DNA of 64,000 bases from Roseobacter sp. MH60115 (GCF_015644665.1 NZ_JADOBQ010000001.1:620001-684000); one strand, 5' to 3'; positions 42,938-53,640 are shown, counted from the first letter of the stretch. The notes: generated by a model from the sequence alone, not told the origin. Numbers and translations: made by a program.

Positions 42938-44050
42938 TTATGTCCCCCATGTTTTCTTAAGCACACGCAGCCAGTTCTTGTGGCAAAGCTTGGTGATCAA
43001 AGCATCGTCATAGCCGTGCTTTGTCATCGCTTGCCTCAATTGAGGCAACGCTGCACAAGAGGTAAGCTCCTCTGGCACAACGGCCCCGTCGTAATCCGAT
43101 CCAAAGCCCACGCGGTCTTCGCCCAGATGCTCGATCAGGTGATCGAGATGTTTCAGCATTTGCGCCAGCGGCACATCCGCCAGCATGCGGCCATCGTCCC
43201 GCAAAAAGGCGACGGCGAAATTCAGACCGACCATCCCATCGCTCTCGCGGATCGCGGCCAGTTGCTTGTCCGTCAGGTTCCGGCTGTGCGGGCAGATCGC
43301 ATGCGCATTGGAATGGGTTGCCACCAGCGGTTTGGTGGAATGCCGCGCCACGTCCCAGAACCCGGCCTCGTTCAGATGCGACAGGTCTACCATGATGCCA
43401 AGCTCGTTGCACCGTTTTACGAGGCGCAGACCATGGTCGGTCAGGCCATCGCCGGTGTCGGGCGCGCTGGGATAGCGGAAGGGCACGCCGTGCCCAAAGA
43501 TGGTTTCACGGCTCCAGACAGGGCCGATCGAGCGCAAACCCGCCTGATAGAGCACCTCCAGCGTGTGCAGATCAGGGTCAATCGCCTCGGCCCCTTCAAT
43601 GTGAAAGATCGCGGCAATCTGGCCATCGGCAAGTGCGCTTTCGATCTCATGCGCCGTCCGGCACACCGTCAAGGCGCCCCGCTTTTCCAGATCAAAAAGG
43701 ATCGCGGCCTGCGCCATCACAACCGGAAAAGCGTCTTCCCAATCAATGGGTTCCGGCAATGGCAGATCATACCTGGGCTTGCTCATTTCTTCGAACTTGA
43801 AGTCAAGATCGACGGGGGAGGGGACGTAGACCGCGAAGAAGCCGCCGCCAAATCCACCTGCCTGCGCTGTGGGCAGATCGATCGCGCCATCGCGACCGGT
43901 GACAAAGCTTTCGCTTGCCGTGAGGCCGCCCGCGCGGTGCAGTTTGAGCAGCACGTCGTTGTGGCCATCAAAGATGGCTGGCGTCACGGAATCGGTCACG
44001 GTGTCTTGCCCCCAAGGAACCCTGAGACACTGTATGTCAGTAATTCTCAT
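42938..44050 (-). CDS. Zinc dipeptidase, family M19 (membrane dipeptidase type)
   Basis: 370 aa from the ATG at 44050; a GTG at 43999, giving a start VTDSVTPAIFDGHND, is an alternative. M19 metal ligands are visible: FDGHNDVLLK, FHIEGAEAIDPD, ATHSNAHAICPHSRN and GFGSDYDGAV. The family hydrolyses dipeptides, including some with C-terminal D-amino acids. It lies just upstream of the peptide importer and reads in the same direction, so import and hydrolysis are likely co-expressed. No signal peptide, so it is probably cytoplasmic. Confidence 0.88.
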   Translation of the reverse strand: MRITDIQCLRVPWGQDTVTDSVTPAIFDGHNDVLLKLHRAGGLTASESFVTGRDGAIDLPTAQAGGFGGGFFAVYVPSPVDLDFKFEEMSKPRYDLPLPEPIDWEDAFPVVMAQAAILFDLEKRGALTVCRTAHEIESALADGQIAAIFHIEGAEAIDPDLHTLEVLYQAGLRSIGPVWSRETIFGHGVPFRYPSAPDTGDGLTDHGLRLVKRCNELGIMVDLSHLNEAGFWDVARHSTKPLVATHSNAHAICPHSRNLTDKQLAAIRESDGMVGLNFAVAFLRDDGRMLADVPLAQMLKHLDHLIEHLGEDRVGFGSDYDGAVVPEELTSCAALPQLRQAMTKHGYDDALITKLCHKNWLRVLKKTWGT

Positions 44051-44111
44051 AGACCAGAGGCAATGACTTGATAATATATCATACCTTAATGAGGAATGCG
44101 CAGAGGGCACA

Positions 44112-45020
44112 ATGGGCACAAAAACATGGCACAGCCTGCCGGAATATCAGGCATTGCGGGCCTTGATGGAAAGCGGCACGACCTCGAAGGCGGCGATCCG
44201 GCTGGGCCTGTCGCAATCCGCGATCAGCCGGTCCATCGCCAATCTGGAGGCGCGCACGGGGCGGATTCTCTTTGAGCGCGACGGTGGCCGTCTGCGGCCC
44301 ACAAACGAGGCGGCGCAGATGAACCGGCGGCTTGATCCGCTGTTTGAAGCGCTCGACCGGATCGACGGCCCGCCGGAGGTGGCGCAGGAATCGCTGCGGA
44401 TCATCGCGCCCCCGACCTACGCGCATCGCTTTCTGGTGCATCACATCGCGACCTTTCTGAAAACCAATCCGCATTTTTTTATCAGCCTTGAGGTCTCACC
44501 CTCCGAAGACGTCATTCGCGGCATTCTGGAGCAGCGGTTTGACCTCGGCGTCACCGGGGTGGAACTGTCCCGCGATGGGGTGAAGCTGACACCCTACCGG
44601 TCTTCCACGGCCGTCTGCGCGATGGGACCGGATCACCCCCTGGCCGGGCGCGCAGAGATCCATCCCGAAGACCTCGACGGGCAGGCACTGATTGCCCTGA
44701 CTCACCGCCATGCCCGCCGTGCCCAGCTGGAGAAAGTGCTACACGCCTGCCGTAGCACCCCCCGGATCGTGGCGGAGGCATCGACGTCGGTCGCCGCCGT
44801 GGACCTCGTCAAAGAGGGTCTCGGCGTGACCATCGTGAACCCGTTCCCCATCGTTCAATACCGGTCTGATGATCTGGTCTTCCGTCCCTTTGCGTCCCAG
44901 ATCGAATACCGCAGCTACTTTGTCACCCCCGACCACGGCCCGGTGCCCAGCATCACCCGTGCCTTCATGCGGCACTTGCGATTGCACACCGCGCGGGACG
45001 TCTTTTCAGAAAAAGCGTGA
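44112..45020 (+). CDS. LysR-family transcriptional regulator
   Basis: 302 aa. N-terminal winged HTH (TSKAAIRLGLSQSAISRSIANLE ... in two parts: SKAAIRLGLSQSAISRSI then ANLEARTGRILFERDGGRL) and a LysR substrate domain from about residue 90 (LRIIAPPTYAHRFLV). It is divergent from the dipeptidase-dpp genes with about 60 bp between starts, so it is the likely regulator of them. Inducer unknown. The RND genes downstream start 194 bp later and are less likely targets. Confidence 0.9.
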   Translation: MGTKTWHSLPEYQALRALMESGTTSKAAIRLGLSQSAISRSIANLEARTGRILFERDGGRLRPTNEAAQMNRRLDPLFEALDRIDGPPEVAQESLRIIAPPTYAHRFLVHHIATFLKTNPHFFISLEVSPSEDVIRGILEQRFDLGVTGVELSRDGVKLTPYRSSTAVCAMGPDHPLAGRAEIHPEDLDGQALIALTHRHARRAQLEKVLHACRSTPRIVAEASTSVAAVDLVKEGLGVTIVNPFPIVQYRSDDLVFRPFASQIEYRSYFVTPDHGPVPSITRAFMRHLRLHTARDVFSEKA

Positions 45021-45214
45021 CCTGCGACGCGCCCTCCGGCCCGGCAGATGCACATGCCGCACCGGGTGCTTGTTTCGGGTGCAGCTGACATCACGTTTTT
45101 GGCCTGCTGACATGTGCTGTCAGCGGGGAGCTGACTATTTAAATAAATTTACTTTCAATCCGTAGATCCCGGTTTAAGTTGCCGATAGCAAGAATCCATC
45201 TGGCGGATCCAAAT

Positions 45215-46342
45215 ATGAAACGTTTTACCGCAATGCTGCTTGCCCTCAGCATCAGTGTTTGTCCCTCGACAATTCTAGCGCAGCAAGGTCCCCCGCCGGT
45301 TACGGTCGCGCATCCGGTCGTGAAGACAATTGTCGAGGACGACGAATTCGTTGGGCGTTTCGAAGCCAGGTCGGAGGTTGTGCTGCGTGCACGGGTGTCG
45401 GGATACCTGGAGACGGTCCACTTCAAGGATGGCAGCCTGGTTGAACAGGATCAGCTCTTGTTCTCGATTGACCAGCGCCAGTTCGATACCGCGTTGCGAC
45501 AGGCGCAGGCGCAGATTGACGTTGCCCAGGCGACATATGAGTTCGCCGAAGAGCAGCTCGAACGGGCGCAGTCCCTGATCCAGAACGGCAATATTCCGCA
45601 AAGCACGGTGGATCAGCGGCGCGAGGCTTACCTTGCGGCACAAGGTGCGCTGGAGCAGGGGCGTGCAGCGCTGGAACTGGCACAGCTGGATTATGAATAC
45701 TCGCAAATTCGCGCACCCATGGCCGGGCGGATCGACAGGCGTCAGGTGGATCCCGGCAATCTGGTTTCCGCCAACGAGACGGTGCTGACCACCATTGTGG
45801 CCTCCGACCCGGTGTATTTCTATTTCGACATCGATGAGCGTTATTTCCTAGCCTATGCGCGGGATGCGCGGGCGCGGGGCGTGTCGTTGCAGGAAGGCGG
45901 CGGCGGGCTGGAGGTCAAGGTGACCCTCTCCGATGAAAGCATTCCGCCGCAGTCGGGATATCTGGACTTCTCTGAGAACCGGATCGACCGGGAGACCGGC
46001 ACCATGCGCATCCGGGCGGTGTTGGAAAACCCCAATGAACTGCTCACGCCGGGGCTCTTTGGGCGGGTGAATGTGCCCGGCTCGCTGCCCTATGAGGGGG
46101 TGTTGCTGCCCGATGAGGCCATCGTGGCCGATCAGAACCGCCGGCTGGTGATGAGCGTCGATGGCGAGGGCAATGTGATCCCGCTGGAGGTCCGCCCCGG
46201 GCCGCGCATTGATGGCTACCGGGTGATCCGCGACGGGCTTGATGGCTCTGAGACAATCGTGGTCGAAGGCGTCGTGCGCGCCCGGCCGGGCAGCGTGGTA
46301 ACGCCTGAAATGGTTGACCTTCCCCTGATCGCGGAAAACTGA
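45215..46342 (+). CDS. RND efflux periplasmic adaptor (MFP)
   Basis: 375 aa; signal peptide MKRFTAMLLALSISVCPSTILA. Lipoyl and alpha-hairpin regions: VVLRARVSGYLETVHFKDG, then coiled-coil AEEQLERAQSLIQNGNIPQ, then IRAPMAGRIDRRQVDPGNLV and the beta-barrel. It bridges the inner-membrane RND pump and an outer-membrane channel. The stop is one base before the pump ATG. The ATG at 45215 starts the signal peptide. Confidence 0.92.
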   Translation: MKRFTAMLLALSISVCPSTILAQQGPPPVTVAHPVVKTIVEDDEFVGRFEARSEVVLRARVSGYLETVHFKDGSLVEQDQLLFSIDQRQFDTALRQAQAQIDVAQATYEFAEEQLERAQSLIQNGNIPQSTVDQRREAYLAAQGALEQGRAALELAQLDYEYSQIRAPMAGRIDRRQVDPGNLVSANETVLTTIVASDPVYFYFDIDERYFLAYARDARARGVSLQEGGGGLEVKVTLSDESIPPQSGYLDFSENRIDRETGTMRIRAVLENPNELLTPGLFGRVNVPGSLPYEGVLLPDEAIVADQNRRLVMSVDGEGNVIPLEVRPGPRIDGYRVIRDGLDGSETIVVEGVVRARPGSVVTPEMVDLPLIAEN

Positions 46343-46343
46343 G

Positions 46344-49300
46344 ATGGGCCGCTTTTTCGTCAGCCGCCCGATCTTCGCCGCGGTGATATCGATCCTGCTG
46401 ACCATTGTCGGCATCGTCTCCTACTTCCAGTTGCCGATTGAGCAATACCCGCAGATCGCGCCACCCTCGATTGTCGTGCGCGCCAACTATCCGGGCGCGG
46501 ATGCGGCGACGGTGGCGGCCACTGTCGCGACGCCGCTGGAGCAGGAGATCAACGGCGTCGAGAACATGCTCTACCTGTCGTCCTATTCGACAGCCGATGG
46601 CGCGATGAGCCTGACGATCACCTTCGAGTTGGGCACCGATCTGGATGCCGCACAGGTGCTTGTGCAGAACCGCGTGGCCATTGCCGAGCCGCGTCTGCCA
46701 CAGGAGGTGCGGTCCCTTGGGGTGACGACCACCAAATCCTCCCCCGACCTGATGATGGTCGTGCACATGTTGTCGCCGGATGAAAGCTTTGATCAGCTCT
46801 ATGTGTCGAATTACGCGCGGTCGCGGGTGCGGGACAGGCTGGTCCGGCTGGACGGGGTTGGCGATCTGATCATTTTCGGAGAGCGGGAATTCTCCGCCCG
46901 CGTGTGGCTCGACCCGGACAAGCTCGCCTCGCTGGGCCTGACGGCGGGCGACGTGGTCGATGCGCTGCGCGAGCAGAACGTGCAGGTGTCGGGTGGCTCG
47001 CTGGGCGCGCCGCCGAACGCCAGCGACAGCGCCTTTCAGGTTGCGATCACCACGCAAGGACGCCTGCAGACGCCGCGTGAATTCGGGCGGGTCATCGTGC
47101 GCGCCTCGGAAGAGGGCCGGGTGGTCCGGGTCCGCGATGTGGCGCGCGTTGAAATCGGGGCACGGTCCTACATCACGAATAGCTATCTGAACAACAAACC
47201 GGCGGTCGCGCTGGGGATTTTCCAACGCCCGGGATCAAACGCCTTGGCCTCTGCGGATGAGATCATCTCGGTCATGGAGGAGCTTTCCGAAGACTTCCCC
47301 GCGGGTCTTGAATACCAGGTGGTCTACAACCCGACCGAGTTCATCGCTGCCTCTGTGAACGCCGTCTACAAGACAATCTTCGAAGCGGTGCTGCTGGTCG
47401 TCATTGTGATCGTCGTCTTCCTGCAGAACTGGCGCACGGCGCTGATCCCGCTTCTGGCCATCCCGGTCTCGTTGATCGGCACCTTTGCGGTGATGCTGGC
47501 GCTGGGGTACACGCTCAATCTGCTCACGCTCTTTGGTCTGATCCTGGCCATCGGCATCGTCGTGGATGACGCCATCGTGGTTGTCGAGAACGTGGAGCGC
47601 AACATCGCGGACGGGATGAGTCCGCGCGATGCCTCCGCCCGCACGATGGACGAAGTGCAGGGGGCGATCATTGGCACCACGCTGGTGCTGATCGCGGTCT
47701 TTGTGCCCTCGGCCTTTGTGCCGGGGATCACCGGGCAGTTCTACACGCAGTTTGCCGTGACCATCTCCGTGGCGACGATCATTTCCTCGATCAACTCGCT
47801 GAGCCTCTCGCCTGCCATGGCGGCCATCCTGCTGAAATCCAAGGATGCGTCAGAACGGCCCAGTCCGCTGGCGCGGATCACCGGGCCCCTGTCGCGCGGG
47901 TTCAATCGCGGCTTTGATGCCGTGACGCGCGGATACACCCGCGTGGTACGGCTGCTGGTGAGCTCCACGGCGATGATCTTCCTGTCGCTGGCGGTCTTCG
48001 TGGGCCTTTTGGGCGCCACCTATCTGGTCAATGAGCAAGTCCCCACTGGCTTCATCCCGGAGGCGGACCAGGGCTATGCCATCGTCGTTGTGCAATTGCC
48101 GGATGGCGCGTCGCTGGAGCGCACGGACGAGGTGATGAAACAGGCAACGGAGGTCGCCCTGAGCACGCCCGGTGTGACAAACGCCGTTGCCTTTGCGGGC
48201 TTCTCCGGGGCCACTTTCACGAATGCAACCAATCAGGGGGTGATCTTCACCACCTTTGAAAGCTTCGAGGACCGGGCGAAAAGCGGCACCACGGCGGGCA
48301 TGATCATCGGCCAGCTCTTTGGCCGCATGCAAAGCCTGCGCGAGGCTTTCATCATCGCCATCGCTCCGCCCGCTGTCAGCGGTGTGGGCAATGGCGGCGG
48401 GTTCAAGCTGCAGTTCAAGGAGAACGAAAGCGCGGATATGTCCCGCGTTCTGGGCTCGGCCTATGCGATCATGGGCGCCTCGCAGCAGTCTGATCAGGTG
48501 CAGGGGCTGTTCACCACCTTCTCCGCCTCCTCACCGCAGGTGTTCCTGGAGATTGACCGGGTGCGGGCGCAGATGCTGAACGTGCCCATCGGGTCGATCT
48601 TTGAGACCCTCGCGATCAATCTCGGCTCGTCCTACGTGAATGATTTCAACGCCTTCGGTCGTCTGTTTCAGGTGCGGGCGCAGGCCGATGAACGGTTCCG
48701 GCTGGAGGAGGAGGACATCTCCACCCTGCGTGTGCGATCCGCCACCGGCGCTCTGGTGCCGCTGGGCACGCTTGTCTCCATCCGCGAGACGGCAGGGCCC
48801 GCGCTGGTGCAGCGCTACAACCAGCAGGTTTCGGTGCCCGTTCAGGGTTCTGCCGCACCGGGGGTCTCGACCGGGGACGCGTTGATCGCGATGGAGGAAC
48901 TGGCGCAATCGATCATGCCGCCCGGCGTTGATTTCGAGTGGACCGAACTGGCGCTGCAGGAACGCAACCAGGGCAATACCGCGGCCTATATCTTTGCCTT
49001 TTCGGTCCTCTTTGCCTTCCTGTTCCTCGCGGCGCTTTACGAGAGCTGGGTCCTGCCGGTCGCTATCATCCTGATTGTGCCGCTATCGATCCTGGGCGCG
49101 CTTCTCGGGGTTCTCTATCGCGGCATGGACAACAACATTCTGACACAGGTGGGGTTGATCGTGCTGGTGGGCCTTGCGGCGAAAAACGCGATCATGATCG
49201 TGGAGTTTGCCAAACAGGCGCAGGAGGAACGCGGGCTGGACCCGGTCGAGGCCGCGCTTGAGGCGAGCCGCCTGCGGTTCCGTCCGATCCTGATGACCGC

Positions 49301-49493
49301 CTTTGCCTTCATCCTCGGGGTGATCCCGCTGATGATCGCCTCCGGCCCGGGTGCCGAGATGCGGCAGGCACTGGGGACGGCTGTTTTCTTCGGGATGTCG
49401 GGTGTGACCTTCCTGGGGCTGTTCCTCACCCCGGTCTTTTACGTCGCCCTGCGCCGCATGTTCAAACACAGGAAAGTCGCGCAAGAGGCCTGA
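46344..49493 (+). CDS. RND multidrug efflux pump (HAE1 type)
   Basis: 1049 aa, full length. Starts MGRFFVSRPIFAAVISILL; twelve membrane helices; proton-relay Asp pair in IGIVVDDAIVVVENVERN; NYPGADAATVAATVATPLEQ and GLAAKNAIMIVEFAKQAQEE are HAE1 blocks (AcrB/MexB). It exports hydrophobic or amphiphilic compounds using the proton gradient. No TolC-type gene follows; the outer-membrane channel is encoded elsewhere. Confidence 0.95.
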   Translation: MGRFFVSRPIFAAVISILLTIVGIVSYFQLPIEQYPQIAPPSIVVRANYPGADAATVAATVATPLEQEINGVENMLYLSSYSTADGAMSLTITFELGTDLDAAQVLVQNRVAIAEPRLPQEVRSLGVTTTKSSPDLMMVVHMLSPDESFDQLYVSNYARSRVRDRLVRLDGVGDLIIFGEREFSARVWLDPDKLASLGLTAGDVVDALREQNVQVSGGSLGAPPNASDSAFQVAITTQGRLQTPREFGRVIVRASEEGRVVRVRDVARVEIGARSYITNSYLNNKPAVALGIFQRPGSNALASADEIISVMEELSEDFPAGLEYQVVYNPTEFIAASVNAVYKTIFEAVLLVVIVIVVFLQNWRTALIPLLAIPVSLIGTFAVMLALGYTLNLLTLFGLILAIGIVVDDAIVVVENVERNIADGMSPRDASARTMDEVQGAIIGTTLVLIAVFVPSAFVPGITGQFYTQFAVTISVATIISSINSLSLSPAMAAILLKSKDASERPSPLARITGPLSRGFNRGFDAVTRGYTRVVRLLVSSTAMIFLSLAVFVGLLGATYLVNEQVPTGFIPEADQGYAIVVVQLPDGASLERTDEVMKQATEVALSTPGVTNAVAFAGFSGATFTNATNQGVIFTTFESFEDRAKSGTTAGMIIGQLFGRMQSLREAFIIAIAPPAVSGVGNGGGFKLQFKENESADMSRVLGSAYAIMGASQQSDQVQGLFTTFSASSPQVFLEIDRVRAQMLNVPIGSIFETLAINLGSSYVNDFNAFGRLFQVRAQADERFRLEEEDISTLRVRSATGALVPLGTLVSIRETAGPALVQRYNQQVSVPVQGSAAPGVSTGDALIAMEELAQSIMPPGVDFEWTELALQERNQGNTAAYIFAFSVLFAFLFLAALYESWVLPVAIILIVPLSILGALLGVLYRGMDNNILTQVGLIVLVGLAAKNAIMIVEFAKQAQEERGLDPVEAALEASRLRFRPILMTAFAFILGVIPLMIASGPGAEMRQALGTAVFFGMSGVTFLGLFLTPVFYVALRRMFKHRKVAQEA

Positions 49494-49501
49494 TCGGATC
49501 G

Positions 49502-49536
49502 CAAAATGGCCAGCCCGCCTAGGCGCGGGCGGCCAT
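49502..49536 (-). terminator. Terminator of the polyol operon
   Basis: On the minus strand, ATGGCCGCCCGC ... GCGGGCTGGCCAT forms a strong hairpin (one bulge) followed by TTTT. It overlaps the last codons of mtlK and lies between convergent genes. Confidence 0.6.
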
Positions 49537-51018
49537 TGTGCCTGCACTGATGTAGGTGTTGAGCGTGGCCGCACAGCCCTGCGACCAAAGAGCTTCGAGC
49601 CAACGGTCGAAGGTGGTCGCAAAGCGGGCGTCGCTGCTCAGGTCCCCGTAAAACTGGCGTTGTTCCAGCCATGCAGCAGGCCGCGTGCGCGCGGCCTTGG
49701 CCGCCTCCGCAAGCAGCGACCAGTGGGGATCATTCGGGCTGATTACGGTGCCGTTCTCGCGCGTGCCCTCGCACATCCGCGCCCAGAGCGCCTCGACCAG
49801 TGCCAGCCCATCGATACCGGTCCCTGCGTCAAGGGCGGTGCGCACCGTGGGCAGCACAAAGCCGGTATGCCGCGACGAGCCGTCAAAGGCCACGCGCCGG
49901 GTGGTGTCCACGATCATGGGATTGGCAAAGCGCCGTTCGATCAGATCAACATAGCTTGCCGCCGTCATGCCGGGGACAGCGGGCACATGCGGGGCAATCT
50001 CCTCGGTCTGAACCTTGCGAAAAAACGCGCTGATCTGCGGATGGGCCATACAGTCGGCAATTGTTTCCAACCCCATGATTTCGCCTGCATTTGCAAGGAT
50101 CTGGTGCCCGGCGTTCAGAATGCGGATCTTCATCGCCTCATAGCTGTGTACGTCGCTGGTGAAGGTGGCGCCGACCTTGTCCCAATCCGGGCGGCCCGCG
50201 CAGAAATCATCCTCGATCACCCACTGACGAAAGGTCTCATGTGTAACGGGTGCCCGGTCGTCGATACCGATACCCTGCACCAGCGCGATCTCTTTTGGCC
50301 CCGTGGCAGGCACGATGCAGTCCACCATTGAATTGGGGAAACTGCAGGTCTCGTCAATCCAGTCCGCCAAATCCGCATCGGACAGCCGGGCCAGTGACAC
50401 CACCGTCTGGCGCAGGATATCGCCATTGCCCTGCAGGTTGTCGCAGCATTGTCCAGTGAACGGCCCGATGCCCGCCTCCCGGCGCTGCCGCAGAGCCGCG
50501 ATCATGGCGCCAAAGGCCGTGCGCGGCGTCCCAGGGTAGGCGGCGTCATGTTGAATGTCGGGGTGGCCTGCGTCGAACCCGCCGCTGGCCGGGTCGATGT
50601 AATAGCCGCCTTCGGTGACCGTCAGGGCCACGATGCGGATGGCCGGATCCGCCATCTGCGCAATGAGCGGCGCATGTCCGGGTTCCACCGGGAGATATCC
50701 GATCATCGAGCCTGTGACCTCTGCAGCACTGCCTTTCGGGTCAAGCTCCATCAGGGTCGTCAGGCAATCCTGCTCCAGCAGTTTGTCGCGCTGCACCGCA
50801 TCCTGCGGCCGCACACCGGCGCCGATGATCGCCCAGTCGTGACACAGCCCCGCATCGAAAAGACGGTGCAGATACCACGCCTGATGCGCCCGGTGGAAAT
50901 TGCCCAGCCCGATATGCACGATGCCGGGGGTAAGGGCGCCGCGATCGTAGGCAGGCACCCGTACGGTGTCCGGCAGCCGGGCCAGCGCATTATTCGAAAG
51001 GCGGATCAGCTCATCCAT
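49519..51018 (-). CDS. mtlK: Mannitol 2-dehydrogenase (polyol dehydrogenase)
   Basis: 499 aa, as expected for the long-chain mannitol dehydrogenase family. The NAD-binding start is PGIVHIGLGNFHRAHQAWYL, and the catalytic block is KIRILNAGHQILAN (Lys and His). It oxidises D-mannitol (and often D-arabinitol) to the ketose. It overlaps smoS by 13 bp and ends the smo operon, matching the Rhodobacter smoS-mtlK order. Confidence 0.92.
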   Translation of the reverse strand: MDELIRLSNNALARLPDTVRVPAYDRGALTPGIVHIGLGNFHRAHQAWYLHRLFDAGLCHDWAIIGAGVRPQDAVQRDKLLEQDCLTTLMELDPKGSAAEVTGSMIGYLPVEPGHAPLIAQMADPAIRIVALTVTEGGYYIDPASGGFDAGHPDIQHDAAYPGTPRTAFGAMIAALRQRREAGIGPFTGQCCDNLQGNGDILRQTVVSLARLSDADLADWIDETCSFPNSMVDCIVPATGPKEIALVQGIGIDDRAPVTHETFRQWVIEDDFCAGRPDWDKVGATFTSDVHSYEAMKIRILNAGHQILANAGEIMGLETIADCMAHPQISAFFRKVQTEEIAPHVPAVPGMTAASYVDLIERRFANPMIVDTTRRVAFDGSSRHTGFVLPTVRTALDAGTGIDGLALVEALWARMCEGTRENGTVISPNDPHWSLLAEAAKAARTRPAAWLEQRQFYGDLSSDARFATTFDRWLEALWSQGCAATLNTYISAGTMAARA

Positions 51019-51779
51019 TGGCCGCCATCCACATTGTAGGTCTGCGCCACGACATAATCGGCTTCGTTGCTGGCCAGAAAGACCGCCATGCCGGTCAGGT
51101 CCTCGGCGGTGCCCATCCGTCCGTAGGGCACGGCCTCGCCCACTTCTTTCTTTTTCTGTCCGGGCGCCTTGTTTTCATGTTTTGCGAAAAACGCATCGAC
51201 CCCGTCCCAGTGCTCGCCGTCGACCACACCGGGAGAGATGGCGTTCACGTTGATGCCGTGCTCGATCAGGTTGAGGCCTGCGGATTGCGTCAGGCTGATC
51301 ACGGCGGCCTTGGTGGCGCAGTAGACCGCGACGAGCGGTTCGCCGCGCCGTCCGGCTTGGCTCGCCATATTGATGATCTTGCCGCCCCCGCCGCGTGCGA
51401 TCATGTGTTTCGCCGCCGCCTGCAGGGTGAAGAGGGTGCCGCCCACATTGATGTCGAAGACGCGGGCGTAGTCGTCGCGCGTGATCTCGGTGATGGGGCT
51501 GGCGGTGAAAAGTGCGGCATTGTTGATCAGAATGTCGATCTGGCCGAGCTGCTGCACGGTCTCGGCGATGGCGCGGTCGATGCTGGCCTGATCGGTGATG
51601 TCCATCTCTACCGCGATGGCGGCGGCGCCCAGATCATCGGCGGCTTGCTGGGCGCGGGCCATGTCGATATCGGCAATCGCGACCTGCGCGCCCTCGCGCA
51701 CATAGGCCTGTGCAAAGGCAAGACCGATCCCGCGCGCGGCCCCGGTGATCAGGGCCGTTTTTCCTTCAAGCCGCATCAT
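51006..51779 (-). CDS. smoS: Sorbitol/galactitol dehydrogenase (SDR family)
   Basis: 257 aa (256 from the second ATG at 51776). SDR motifs: TGAARGIG cofactor loop, NNAA, catalytic Ser in NMASQAG and YCATK. The [19 protein letters not shown] segment is characteristic of the SmoS/polyol dehydrogenase group that converts D-sorbitol to fructose. The start is embedded in the smoK stop (ATGATG). Confidence 0.9.
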   Translation of the reverse strand: MMRLEGKTALITGAARGIGLAFAQAYVREGAQVAIADIDMARAQQAADDLGAAAIAVEMDITDQASIDRAIAETVQQLGQIDILINNAALFTASPITEITRDDYARVFDINVGGTLFTLQAAAKHMIARGGGGKIINMASQAGRRGEPLVAVYCATKAAVISLTQSAGLNLIEHGINVNAISPGVVDGEHWDGVDAFFAKHENKAPGQKKKEVGEAVPYGRMGTAEDLTGMAVFLASNEADYVVAQTYNVDGGQWMS

Positions 51780-52780
51780 GCAATCCGCAATCCCTTGTCG
51801 TCAAACCGGTGCATCTGCTCGGCGCGGGGCGTCATGTAGATGGAATCGCCATGGCGGAAGCTGACCTCCCCTGCCGCGCGCACGGTGATGGTCTCTGCCA
51901 GACCCGTCTGATGGACGTGGAAAAAGGTATCCGAGCCGAGATGTTCCGCCACGCCCACCTTGCCGTGCCATGGGCCTTCCGTGGCCGAGACATCAATGTG
52001 CTCGGGGCGGACACCAAGTGTATGCGCGCCGTATTTCGCGGCTTCTTCACCGTCTATCAGGTTCATTTTCGGCGATCCGATGAACCCCGCAACAAAGGTG
52101 TTACGGGGTTCACGGTAGAGCTCCAGTGGGGAGCCCACCTGCTCGATATGCCCGGCCCGCAGAACCACGATCTTGTCGGCCATGGTCATCGCCTCGACCT
52201 GATCGTGGGTCACATAGATCATTGTGGTGGCCAGCTTCTTGTGCAGCTCGCTGATTTCCATGCGCATGCCGACGCGCAGCGCCGCATCAAGGTTCGACAG
52301 CGGCTCGTCAAAGAGGAAGGCCGCGGGTTCGCGCACGATGGCGCGCCCGATGGCGACCCGCTGGCGTTGACCGCCCGACAGCTGACCGGGGCGCCGGTCG
52401 AGATAATCCGTGAGGTTCAACGCTGCGGCGGCCTGCTCGATGCGCCGATCCTGCTCTGCCTGGTCCATCTTGGCCATCCGCATCGGAAAGGCGATGTTCT
52501 TGCGCACCGACATATGCGGATAAAGCGCGTAGGATTGGAACACCATCGCCAGCCCGCGTTTGGCGGGCGGGATATCGGTGGCGTCACTGCCATCGATGCT
52601 GATCTGGCCGGATGTGATATCCTCCAGCCCCGCGATCAGCCGGAGCAAGGTGGACTTGCCACAGCCCGAGGGGCCGACAAAGACCGTGAACTCGCCATCC
52701 TGAATGGTCAGGTCCAGCGGCGGGATCACCTCGACATCGCCGAAACTCTTGGTGACTTTTTCAAGCGTAATCTGTCCCAT
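51776..52780 (-). CDS. smoK: Polyol ABC transporter ATP-binding protein
   Basis: 334 aa from the ATG at 52780. Walker [13 protein letters not shown], signature [16 protein letters not shown], Walker [14 protein letters not shown], and the C-terminal TOBE domain of the MalK/UgpC group (from about 240). It drives the SmoEFG importer. The smoS gene overlaps its stop by one to four bases. 11 bp downstream of smoG. Confidence 0.92.
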   Translation of the reverse strand: MGQITLEKVTKSFGDVEVIPPLDLTIQDGEFTVFVGPSGCGKSTLLRLIAGLEDITSGQISIDGSDATDIPPAKRGLAMVFQSYALYPHMSVRKNIAFPMRMAKMDQAEQDRRIEQAAAALNLTDYLDRRPGQLSGGQRQRVAIGRAIVREPAAFLFDEPLSNLDAALRVGMRMEISELHKKLATTMIYVTHDQVEAMTMADKIVVLRAGHIEQVGSPLELYREPRNTFVAGFIGSPKMNLIDGEEAAKYGAHTLGVRPEHIDVSATEGPWHGKVGVAEHLGSDTFFHVHQTGLAETITVRAAGEVSFRHGDSIYMTPRAEQMHRFDDKGLRIA

Positions 52781-52791
52781 GATATCGTTCC

Positions 52792-53622
52792 TTATTTGAC
52801 CGCGCCGAAGGTGAGGCCGCGTACGAGTTGTTTCTGGCTGAACCAGCCGAGGATGAGGATGGGTGCAATGGCCATCGTCGAGGCAGCGGAGAGCTTGGCG
52901 TAAAAGAGGCCTTCGGGGCTGGAATAGCTGGCGATGAAGGCCGTGAGCGGCGCTGCCTTGGCAGCCGTCAGGTTGAGCGTCCAGAAGGCTTCGTTCCACG
53001 CCAGGATGAAATTCAACAGCAGCGTGGAGGCAATGCCCGGAATGGCCATCGGCGTCAGCACATAGAGGATTTCGTCGCGCAGGGTGGCGCCGTCCATCCG
53101 TGCCGCCTCCAGGATTTCCCCCGGAATTTCGCGAAAATAGGTATAAAGCATCCACACGATGATCGGCAGGTTGATCAGCATCAGCACGAAGGTCAGCCCA
53201 TAGACGTTGTCCAAGAGGCCAAACTGGATGAAGAGCAGGTAGATCGGATAGAGCACGCCCACCGCCGGCAACATCTTGGTGGACAGCATCCAGAGCAGGA
53301 TGTCCTTGGTGCGCTTGGACGGCACGAAGGCCATGCTCCAGGCGGCAGGGATCGCGATGATGATCCCCAGGATCGTTGAGCCCCCCGCGATGAAGATCGA
53401 GTTCCACAGGAACCGACCATAGTTCGACCGCTCCATGACCGTGGAATAGTTCTCCGTCGTCCAGTCGAAGAAGAGGAAGATCGGCGGATCGGCGATGGCC
53501 TGGGCTTCGCTCTTGAAGCTGGTCAGCATCGTCCACAGGATCGGGAAGAAGATCAGCAGACCGATGATCCACGCAGCAGCAGTGTTGATCATCTTGCGTT
53601 GGTTTGTAACAGCACGTGCCAT
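52792..53622 (-). CDS. smoG: Polyol ABC transporter permease
   Basis: 276 aa, about six helices, MalG-type. The EAA loop [17 protein letters not shown] and the C-terminal [15 protein letters not shown] are typical of carbohydrate ABC permeases. The start is ATG at 53622, 18 bp after the smoF stop. It pairs with SmoF. Confidence 0.92.
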   Translation of the reverse strand: MARAVTNQRKMINTAAAWIIGLLIFFPILWTMLTSFKSEAQAIADPPIFLFFDWTTENYSTVMERSNYGRFLWNSIFIAGGSTILGIIIAIPAAWSMAFVPSKRTKDILLWMLSTKMLPAVGVLYPIYLLFIQFGLLDNVYGLTFVLMLINLPIIVWMLYTYFREIPGEILEAARMDGATLRDEILYVLTPMAIPGIASTLLLNFILAWNEAFWTLNLTAAKAAPLTAFIASYSSPEGLFYAKLSAASTMAIAPILILGWFSQKQLVRGLTFGAVK

Positions 53623-53640
53623 GATGTCGTCCTCCCTTGT

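Noticed and set aside
43920-44050. N-terminal MRITDIQCLRV resembling enolase-superfamily starts
   Set aside because: The rest of the protein is clearly an M19 dipeptidase; the resemblance is short and probably chance, and the true start may be the GTG at 43999.
42980-44071. 363-codon plus-strand open frame
   Set aside because: Antisense shadow of the dipeptidase gene.
46044-47225. 393-codon minus-strand open frame
   Set aside because: Antisense to the RND adaptor and pump, Arg/His-rich with no motif.
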